Assembly: GCF_032118995.1 (NCBI RefSeq)
Contig: NC_092661.1
Span: forward strand, 19,718,621-19,782,620
Source: Asterias amurensis
Taxonomy: Eukaryota; Echinodermata; Asteroidea; Forcipulatida; Asteriidae
DNA: 64,000 nucleotides
Reading direction: 5' to 3'
In this document: positions 55,981 to 64,000 of the stretch, piece by piece
How positions within the stretch are numbered: position 1 is the stretch's first letter
Layout of the letters: each line of letters begins with the position of its first letter
Position numbers and translations under genes: made by a program
The notes under the pieces: model-generated
What the model was told of the DNA's origin: nothing
Seen by the model: only the letters and a program-made list of their open reading frames with translations
The model's database searches: none

Positions 55981-57168
55981 AATCATTGTCTATAAGACAA
56001 AACATATTTTACCTTGTCCTTCCTGTAATACATATTTAAGGAACTAATCCTTAGATTAAATAAATTCTGCCTCCAAACGGGGAGATGGGTGGTGGTGGGG
56101 GGGGGGGGGGTGCAAATTCCATCTTCGATGTCTTGAAACTTTGTTCAATACTAACAGCCTCTTGGGGGAGGCTGAAGGGTGCACCCCACCAAATAGGAGA
56201 AAACAGAGCGTCGAGCTCATTAATGTTTTGTTGGCCCTGAAAATATTCTATATTGGACAGATTTGAGAGCCCCCAGAAAGCATTTCAGTGTAAAAATGTT
56301 GCCCAATATTGTGACCTGGGGGTTGTTGACTTTCAGCTTGAGGTATTTTGGATGACATAGGCCCTGAAATAAATGGTCCTATTTGCTGAGAGGTGTAGGG
56401 ACATTTTTCAAGATTGATGCTCGGACGGTTTGAAAATTAGACCTGTGAAGGGGTGTTTTTACTAGGAGTGAGAATAACTCGACGGGCCCAGGGACTCCCC
56501 ATATAAAATTGAGCAGAGAATAAAAGTTCAAGAGTCAATCAATAATTTTCCCTTTCAAGTTAAAAGCTGTGAGACTTTTAAGTATTTTACGTGTATTTTT
56601 GAATATTTAGCATTTTGCACTGTGTGCTATGGGAGATTATTTGGTGGGGTGCACCCTTAAGCTCCTTGAGCCCTCTTCCCCAGGGTGCACCACTGGCTCA
56701 ATGAGCAATAGTTAGGGATTTCTCTGCCTTCAGATGAGAACATGAGGTGGTGTTAGGGGGCGGGGGGGGTGCCAATTCCACCTTCAATGTCTTTTAACTT
56801 TGTTCAATATTGACAGCTCCTTGAGCCCTCTTCCCCAGGGTGCACCACTGGCTCAATGAGCAATAGTTAGGGATTTCTCTGCCTTCAGATGAGAACATGA
56901 GGTGGTGTTAGGGGGCGGGGGGGGGGGGTGCCAATTCCACCTTCAATGTCTTTTAACTTTGTTCAATATTGACAGCTCCTTGAGCCCTCTTCCCCAGGGT
57001 GCATCACTGGCTCAATGAGGAATAGTTAGGGACTAAGTAGCTGTAAGGGGGTTAAGCTTTCTCTGCAGAGGATATTTTAAAAGAAGATTTACAGGACAGT
57101 TTCAACTCAGTTTCTAGGCAAAACATTCTGAGCCATGATTTATTAAACATTCCAATCTTTACTTTCAG
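55981..57168. other. Post-duplication spacer with G-runs
   Basis: Unique sequence after unit 3, with poly-G runs at about 56093-56110, 56756-56769 and 56915-56929, and the 155-bp tandem repeat. No gene recognised before the exon-like block at 57169. Confidence 0.5.
56650..57030. repeat. ~155-bp tandem repeat, 2.5 copies
   Basis: CCTTGAGCCCTCTTCCCCAG and GGCTCAATGAGCAATAGTTA recur at about 56696, 56851 and 57010. Confidence 0.85.
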
Positions 57169-57239
57169 AAAGCTGCTCATCTAACATCATCTACATTTAT
57201 CAAACTTACAAGGAATGTCTGAACTGTTTCCAAGATCTG
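57169..57239 (+). other. Candidate exon (71 bp)
   Basis: Flanked by acceptor TTTACTTTCAG and donor CTG|GTAAGA. One frame is open throughout (SCSSNIIYIYQTYKECLNCF). Its first ~20 bases resemble the repeated exon at 44112/50032/54313 (AAAGCTGCTCATCT against GAAGCTCCTCGTCT), suggesting it is a diverged relative or the next exon. Protein family not recognised. Confidence 0.4.
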
Positions 57240-57500
57240 GTAAGACTGACATTAATAAATGGTCATCCATAATTGTAAATTGTTCATAGTAGTATAGGGA
57301 GCAAAACAAAGGGAGGGGACAATGTTTGCATACATCATTCATTCTGTTCCTAAATGTACAGAGTAAAGAGACATGACTGAAAAAGAAAATTTGAAAATAT
57401 TGGGAAAAATTCATGGTCTGGCAACATTACTGTTCACTGTACTACCATAATAATTGAGACCATTCTGGATGACTGGAATTAGTTAATCTTTAGAGAAACT

Positions 57501-57854
57501 CTTTAAAGGGAAGATACATGTTTGGTTATTACTCAAAACAAATATTAACTTAAAAACTGACGAACGGGCATTTGAGAGCTGTTGATAGTATAAAACATTG
57601 TGAAGTAAAGTAGTTTTTTAGAAAGAGGTACTTTCTCACTTAAATATTGAAAGACTTTTAGCGAGAAGTCTTTTATTCCTATCTGAAAGCACACAGATTT
57701 GTCAAACAAGGGTGTTTTTTCTTTCATCATTTTCTCGCAACTTTGATGACCAATTGAGCCCAAATCTTCACAGGCTTGTTATTATGGTTATGATGGGATA
57801 CACCAAGTGAGAACCCTGGTCTTTGACAATTACCAAACATGTACAGTGCCTTTA
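57501..57854. mobile_element. MITE family T, copy 5
   Basis: Starts CTTTAAAGGGAAGATACATG and ends ACATGTACAGTGCCTTTAA. Internal GAGCCCAAATCTTCACAGG and CACCAAGTGAGAACCCTGG align with the other copies in reverse. The most diverged of the five. Confidence 0.75.
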
Positions 57855-58587
57855 AAGCAACATGAATGTTAACAAATTCATCAATATACAAGTACATCTA
57901 AATTAATGTTCAAAGGATTTGGTGTTATAAGATTTATTATAACCTAAAAGATCACTTATTTAAAGAATACACCAGATTAATCCTCCATGGAAATTAATTC
58001 CATTTGAATTTGAGGAAATAACGTGTGGAGATCCGTTAAATCACTGGTTCTTTAAAGCCAAATATGAACATCAAATACCTGAAAAAAAAAGCAATTGTTT
58101 CTCATTTTGTGTCAAAATGAGACCAAGATGAAATATTCCGACATTGGTTTAATTTAATGGTGGTGTGTTCATTTATAACTAAAAACTGGAGTTAATTAAT
58201 TCGTCCATGAAACAAGGATAAGCTTTTTTATTTTACGTTAAATCTTCAATTGTCTCCAGTCCCACACTCAAATAACAGACTTTCTTTTAATTTGGGAATA
58301 GACAGAAATCGCCTACTTTTCTCGTAAGTTAGTATTTATGCAAATGTATCCATTATTCAGAACTATTGGTTGTAACATGAAACATTTTGTAAAATACGTT
58401 TGTGTAAATAAATAAACAAACATCTCTTATGTCATATGCTTAGTGTCAGAATTCTAGTAAACCATTTTTAGTTGCCTGTGTCCATTTCCAACATTCCCAG
58501 AAACTGCACAAACTTCCCCTTTGATAGCCTACTGTAGTCCCCACCTGATGTCAATTTATCAAACTCATTTTACTACTTCTCCTATAG
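57855..58587. other. Intergenic or intronic, nothing recognised
   Basis: AT-rich, no exon or repeat border supported. Confidence 0.5.
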
Positions 58588-59030
58588 ATTGAGCTGAATG
58601 AGTGACATTTACCAAGTACAAACTTCCCCTTAGAAGACACTCCCCAAACCTCATCCAATGTCCAGTCATCTTATCCCATTACTTACTATTGAGCTGAATG
58701 AGTGAAATTTACTAAGTACAAACTTCCCCTTAGAAGACACTCCCCAAACCTCATCCAATGTCCAGTCATCTTATCCCATTACTTACTATTGAGCTGAATG
58801 AGTGAAATTTACCAAGTACAAACTTCCCCTTAGAAGACACTCCCCAAACCTCATCCAATATCCAGTCATCTTATCCCATTACTTACTATTGAGCTGAATG
58901 AGTGAAATTTACAAAAGTACAAACTTCCCCTTAGAAGACACTCCCCAAACCTCATCCAATGTCCAGTCATCTTATCCCATTACTTACTATTGAGCTGAAT
59001 GAGTGAAATTTACTAAGTACAAACTTTCCC
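58588..59030. repeat. 100-bp tandem array, ~4.5 copies
   Basis: ATTGAGCTGAATGAGTGAAA then GTACAAACTTCCCCTTAGAA recur at about 100-bp spacing from 58588. Confidence 0.92.
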
Positions 59031-59171
59031 CATAGGCCTTACCTTGTCTTGTCCCAATACCTAGTCATTAGACTCCTGTGCCTGCTGTATACATAATGCA
59101 CTGAGCCAAGTTTGAAAAATTTACTAAGTACAAATTGATTCTTTATATATTAGAAACGAACACATTTTAAC

Positions 59172-59245
59172 GGGGGGGACCCGTTTGCTCAACAGGGTAG
59201 ACGATGCGTTAGGGAGCCACTGACCCCGGTTCAAATCCTGTGTGT
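59172..59245 (+). repeat. tRNA-like sequence (plus strand)
   Basis: CCCGTTTGCTCAACAGGG (A-box-like) followed at tRNA-like distance by CCCCGGTTCAAATCCTG (B-box). No complete cloverleaf with a 3' acceptor partner could be drawn, so a tRNA-derived SINE head is likely. Confidence 0.5.
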
Positions 59246-59353
59246 GTACGCAGAACCTGAGGTCCGTGCTTAGGAAACTAGAATAAGAATAAGAAAAAGC
59301 TCCTTTTGCTAAAATTTAATATTTTTAATTTAGTTCGTTTTTATAAAAAGGCC

Positions 59354-60060
59354 AGAGTTACACACAGGGGAATTGAACCCAGGACCATAGCGTCTGGAGT
59401 CACTGAGTCCTTCCACTGGACCACCAACTCCTCTTAAGAAACTTGTATCTGACGTTAATTAAAACCCTTAGAATGGACACAGGTAATGAAAAATATAATA
59501 AAATACATTGGGATTTGAACCCAGGACCATAGCATCTGAAGTCACTGAGTCCTTCCACTGGACCACAAACTCTTCTTAAGAATGTTGCATCTGACGTTAA
59601 TTAAAACCCTTAGAATGGACACAGGCAATGAAAAAGAAAAGTAACAGAGTGGGAATTGAACCCAGGACCATAGGGTCCAGAGTCACTGAGTCCTTCCACT
59701 GGACCACCAACTCTTCTTAAGAAACTCATGTCTGACATTAATTAAAACCCTTAGAACGGACACAGGCAATGAAAACGAAAAGTAACAGAGTGGGGTTTGA
59801 ACCAGGGACCCAAGTGTCTGGAGTCACAGAGTCCTTCCACTGGACCACCAACTCTTCTTAAGAAACTTGCATCTTATGTTAATTGAAATCCTTAGAATGC
59901 ACACAGGCAATGGAAAGAAAAAATTACTGGCCAGACTAACACACAGTGAGAATTGAACCCAGGACCATAGTGTCCAAAGTCACTGAGTCTTTCCACTGGA
60001 CCACCAACTCTTCTACAGAACTTTGGATCTGACGTTAATTAAAACCCTTAGTTTTATTGT
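59354..60060 (-). repeat. Tandem array of five tRNA-like units
   Basis: Five minus-strand tRNA-like blocks at about 59354-59430, 59506-59572, 59644-59712, 59783-59852 and 59941-60010, spaced about 140-155 bp. Each has an A-box-like TGGTGGTCCAGTGGAAGG and a B-box-like GGGTTCAATTCCC or variant. The first also has GAGTT/AACTC ends able to form an acceptor stem. The linkers repeat TCTGACGTTAATTAAAACCC. Anticodon arms vary and pair poorly, so functional tRNAs are unlikely. Confidence 0.7.
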
Positions 60061-60483
60061 GTACACTTTATTAGCTTATGGTCAAGTTAAATTTAAGCAC
60101 TTTGGGGTGTGTTTTGGGGACCATCACTGGAAACAAATTTCTGATGTAAAGTTCACTGACCGAAAAAAATTCTTAGAGCTATGAGAAAGCGGTTACCAGA
60201 AATAGTTCATGACATAATTACATCTCTTGAGGTTATTTCATTTTAAAAAGAATTCCGCTGATATTCTTGAAAGTTTGCCTTGAGAGTCAGCCATCTTGAA
60301 ATCGAGCCAAACTGAGCCAACAAGTTGGTTACTGTTTGGTCACCGCATTCAACCAATGACCAAAGCTCAAATATTTTTCTGGTTGGGGTTGCCAAAACGC
60401 ACTTTAGGCAATACGAGAAAAATAACAGGGGCTGTAAACTGAACCATGATAGCATCCATCAACTCTTGCTCTAACTCTGTTAA
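60061..60483. other. Spacer, nothing recognised
   Basis: Open frame 60243-60455 on the minus strand has no family features. No repeat border seen. Confidence 0.45.
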
Positions 60484-60580
60484 GGAGAATGGACGAGAAA
60501 GTGTAGATTCGTGAATAGAATGTACGAGCCAAAGGCGAGTACATTGTATTCACAAATCTACACTTTAGAGTCTATTCTCT
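60484..60580. repeat. Palindromic hairpin repeat
   Basis: GAGAATGGACGAGAAAGTG and TGTAGATTCGTGAATA are mirrored by TATTCACAAATCTACA and CTTTAGAGTCTATTCTC. Related GTGTAGATTCG pieces recur at 61240-61320. Confidence 0.75.
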
Positions 60581-60621
60581 GACTTAAACTATTTCCCCCT
60601 TATGGTTATGTAAAAACAGTT

Positions 60622-60933
60622 TCAATTAATTGGATTTTCAATGTAACAAACTAGTTAGTCTATCCAATTAATTGGATTTATCAATGTAACAACACTAGTT
60701 AGTCTATCCAATTAATTGGATTTATCAATGTAACAACACTAGTTAGTCTATCCAATTAATTGGATTTATCAATGTAACAGCACTAGTTAGTCTATCCAAT
60801 TAATTGGATTTATCAATGTAACAGCACTAGTTAGTCTATCCAATTAATTGGATTTATCAATGTAACAACACTAGTTAGTCTATCCAATTAATTGGATTTA
60901 TCAATGTAACAACACTAGTTAGTCTATCCAATT
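60622..60933. repeat. 44-bp tandem array, about 7 copies
   Basis: Unit: CAATTAATTGGATTTATCAA then TGTAACAACACTAGTTAGTC. Each copy holds the palindrome CCAATTAATTGG. Confidence 0.95.
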
Positions 60934-61884
60934 TTGTATACATTGTCAAACGACGTTTGGTTACATTATTTTTATAATTATTTTACTAAGTATAATGGGC
61001 AGTCTTTAGTGCTTGCAACATTATCGAGTACAACGTCAGTTTGCTCAGCTAACAATTCATTATGTTACTGAAGTGATTTTTTCTAAACAGGAATTTTTGT
61101 TAGTAAATTAAAAGATAACATATTTTCAGCTACGTTTTGTTGCACTTCATGCTATCTTTCAGTTTGGAAAGACAGTAATTATCAAGTTGAACTATTTATT
61201 AGCGTTGTACACTCTACACTCAACTGTAGATTATGTTTCGAATCTACACTTATGCCTAAGTGTAGATTCGTAACGAAGCTACAGTTAAGTGTAGATTCGA
61301 TAAAATAATCTACACTTTCAACAATAGAGTGACATCACAGAAATAGTTTAATTGACTTTAATTTAAATGGATGATTAGAATGTTCAAAAGAAATACTGCA
61401 CAGAAGTCTTTCCATTAGATTCTGCTTAAAAAATGCTATTATTCATTGTAAGAGTTATTCATATACATGTTCTAGGTATTTAGTATTCTGGTTTGTAGGG
61501 TCCAAACCTTCAGGCCCAATGGCACTGCTTGCTTGCATGTTCCAGGCCCAATTTCCTTAAACATGTAAGCAGCAGTTTTGTGCTTACAGAGCGCCTCTTA
61601 GCAGAAATTCTATTTCATAAATCTGTTGACCATAAGCAAGGGTAAATTCTTGCTTATTCCAGTTATTATAAAAAGTGCTGTCAGACTCTGTTATTCTGGT
61701 CCATACTTTGTTGCACTGCTTGTGTGTGTGTTCAGGTCATAGATTCACACACTTTACAGCAGGCTGTAAGCACATAATCTCATGGTAAGCAGGACCATGA
61801 CATTGGGCCTTGCTATTGGAGTGTTTAATTGTTCTAGAATCACAATAACCCGGGTATTCATTTCTATTTTTTCTACTGTTACAG
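60934..61884. other. Non-coding stretch before a candidate exon
   Basis: AT-rich. 61550-61680 (CCAGGCCCAATTTCC then AGCAGTTTTGTGCTTA) may be a diverged MITE fragment. No gene seen. Confidence 0.45.
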
Positions 61885-61993
61885 AAACCCACTCATGAAT
61901 CCATGTCAAGCATTGATAGATTCAGGAATGGCAGTTGACTGGAACAACCATCCAATAATCCATCCTAGAGAACTTTCCCTTGTCTATACAGTG
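61885..61993 (+). other. Candidate coding exon (109 bp), family unknown
   Basis: Bounded by a strong acceptor (TTTTTTCTACTGTTACAG) and donor (GTG|GTAAGC). The second frame is open through all 36 codons and reads like protein: NPLMNPCQALIDSGMAVDW, then NHPIIHPRELSLVYTV. The first frame stops after 17 codons (KPTHESMSSIDRFRNGS). I do not recognise the protein. The gene would continue beyond 61994, where only satellite DNA follows in this window. Confidence 0.45.
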
Positions 61994-62154
61994 GTAAGCA
62001 CCACATATGCAGCTACTAAGGAATACTTGTCTTGGAGTAATTGAAGCCAAATGAATTTAGGTGATACTAAACCTGTTTGTGGGGAAACATTTTGCTATGT
62101 TTGGTTACGAACTTGTACTGTTGTATTTGTGTAACATTTGTGATCAGGAAAACA
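61994..62154. other. Short spacer before terminal satellite
   Basis: Start of a presumed intron after donor GTAAGC. No feature. Confidence 0.4.
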
Positions 62155-64000
62155 AATATTGGGGAGATTTAGAAAAATGGGGACTTTTTGAGCCAGGATT
62201 TTTTGTTAAAAATACTGCAAGGGGTTAAACTTGTACTTTTGAGCAATTTCTGACCATTATTTTTTTTGGCAAATTTTTAAAAAATGGTGTGTTTTGAACC
62301 AGGATTTTTGGTTACAAATACTGCAAGGGGTTAAACTTTGACTTTTGAGCAATTTTTGACAAATATATTTTTTGGCAAATTTTTAAAAATGGGCCTTTTT
62401 GAGCCAAGATTTTTGGTTAAAAAAACTGCAAGGGGTTAAACTTTTACTTTTGAGCAATTTCTGACAATTATATTTGTTGGGCCAATTTTTAAAAATTGGC
62501 CTTTTTGAGCCAAGATTTTTGGTTAAAAAAACTGCAAGGGTTTAAACTTGTAGTTTTGAGCAATTTCGGACCATTATATTTTAGGGCCAATTTTTAAAAA
62601 TGGGCCTTTTTGAGCCAAGATTTTTGGTTAAAAAAACTGCAAGGGGTTAAACTTTTACTTTTGAGCAATTTCTGACAATTATATTTGTTGGGCCAATTTT
62701 TAAAAATTGGCCTTTTTGAGCCAAGATTTTTGGTTAAAATACTGCAAGGGTTTAAACTTGTAGTTTTGAGCAATTTCGGACCATTATATTTTAGGGCCAA
62801 TTTTTAAAAATGGGCCTTTTTGAGCCAAGATTTTTGGTTAAAAAAACTGCAAGGGGTTAAACTTGTACTTTTGAGCAATTTCTGACAATTATATTTGTTG
62901 GGCCAATTTTTAAAAATTGGCCTTTTTGAGCCAAGAATATTGGTTAAAATACTGCAAGGGGTTAAACTTGTACTTTTGAGCAATTTCTGACCATTATTTT
63001 TTTTGGCAAATTTAAAAAAAATGGTGTGTTTTGAACCAGGATTTTTGGTTACAAATACTGCAAGGGGTTAAACTTTTACTTTTGAGCAATTTTGGACAAA
63101 TATATTTTTTGGCAAATTTTTTAAAATGGGCCTTTTTGAGCCAAGATTTTTGGTTAAAAAAACTGCAAGGGGTTAAACTTGTACATTTGAGCGATTTTGG
63201 ACAATTATATTTTTTGAAAAAGTGGCCTTTTTGAGCCAGGGATTTTGGTTGAAACTCCTGCAAGGGGTTAAACTTGTACTTTTGAGCAATTTCTGACAAT
63301 TATATTTGTTGGGCCAATTTTTAAAAATTGGCCTTTTTGAGCAATTTCGGATCATTATATTTTTTGGTCAATTTTTTTAAATGGGGTTCTTTGAGCCAGG
63401 ATTTTTTGTCAAAAATACTGCAAAGGGTTAAACTTGTACTGTTGAGCAATTAAGGACCAATTTTTTATTTATTTTTTTGCTAATTTTAAAAAATGGGCCT
63501 TTTTGAGCCAAGATTTTTTGTTAAAAATACTTTAAGGGGTCAAACTTGTACTGTTAAGTGATTTTTGACAATTATATTTTTTGGCAAATTGTTTAAAAGT
63601 GCCCTTTTTTGAGCCATGATTTTTTGTTGAAACTCCTGCAATGGGTTAATCTTGTAGTTTTGAGCAATTTCGGACCATTGTATTTTTTGGCAAATTTTTA
63701 AAAATGGGCCTTTTTAGCCAAGATTTTTGGTTAAAAATACTGCAAGGGGTTAAACTTTTACTTTTGAGCGATTTTTGACAATTATATTTTTTGGCAAATT
63801 TTTAAAAATGGGCTTTTTTGAGCCAGGATTTTTTGTTAAAAATACTGCAAGGGGTTAAACTGGTATTTTTGAGCAATTTTGGACCATTATATTTTGTGGC
63901 AAATTTTTTTAAATTGTTTTTTTTTTAGCCAGGATTTTTGGTTTAAAATACTGCAAGGGGTTTAACTTGTAGTTTTGAGCAATTTTGGACCATTATATTT
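62155..64000. repeat. ~105-bp satellite array, runs off the window
   Basis: About 17 copies of a unit with TTGAGCCAAGATTTTTGGTT, CTGCAAGGGGTTAAACTTGT and TTTTGAGCAATTTCTGAC. Some units hold the perfect palindrome GCCAATTTTTAAAAATTGGC, while neighbours have AAATGGGCC instead, giving a ~210-bp dimer pattern around 62480-62900. The several open frames here are repeat by-products. Confidence 0.93.

Noticed and set aside
59354..60060. Cluster of real tRNA genes
   Set aside because: Anticodon stems pair poorly and differ between copies, and only the first copy has a plausible acceptor stem.

Overview
The window looks like nuclear DNA of an echinoderm, most likely a sea star. It is AT-rich and has spliced genes with canonical GT/AG borders. 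It holds class A GPCR, TRIM and IFI27/IFI6-type proteins, and it is crowded with palindromic MITEs, CR1/L2-like LINE tails, tRNA-derived repeats and minisatellites of the kind I associate with asteroid genomes. The organism call rests on recognising these repeats and on the protein repertoire; no marker gene proves it.

Layout. (1) 2.6-6.1 kb, minus: a two-exon rhodopsin-like peptide-type GPCR (352 aa). (2) 8.9-18.6 kb, minus: a cluster of small genes, each with its whole coding region in one exon behind a strong acceptor. Two encode ~121-aa four-hydrophobic-segment proteins of a family I do not recognise (8865-9233 and 18182-18547). Between them lies a clear IFI27/ISG12-family gene (14283-14570). 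Two duplicated blocks (12.45-13.0 and 15.1-16.46 kb) carry similar first exons ending in the same splice donor and a conserved palindrome TTTCACTA...TAGTGAAA next to an IRF-like GAAAGTGAA motif. (3) 19.5-21.7 kb, minus: a two-exon TRIM protein (RING, B-box, coiled coil, NHL-like C-terminus). (4) 22.3-23.2 kb: a foldback element whose arms are 42-bp tandem repeats. (5) 23.2-28.8 kb: repeats, including a 64-bp higher-order minisatellite interrupted by other repeats, two LINE reverse-transcriptase tails and palindromic MITEs. (6) 29.3-34.6 kb, plus: a second GPCR gene (368 aa), head-to-head with the first. It is nearly identical over exon 1 and TM5-TM7 but strongly diverged over TM4-ECL2-TM5. (7) 35.5-37.3 kb: a 1.17-kb element with terminal inverted repeats and a 95-bp tandem array. 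(8) 37.5-56.0 kb: three tandem copies of a ~5.9-kb unit. Each has matching candidate exons with conserved splice sites but no convincing protein, a 56-bp VNTR (10, 13 and 1 copies), and insertions that differ between copies, including a 1.4-kb Mutator-like foldback with 9-bp target duplication and a visible empty site. (9) 56-64 kb: further candidate exons (57169-57239, 61885-61993), tandem arrays, a five-copy array of tRNA-like repeats, and a ~105-bp satellite running off the window end.

How the parts relate. The two GPCR genes are an inverted duplicate pair enclosing the small-gene cluster and TRIM gene. The IFI27-like gene, the IRF-like motifs and the TRIM gene together suggest an immune-type neighbourhood, which is inference. 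The novel four-segment family and the duplicated promoter blocks are the most likely undescribed biology here.
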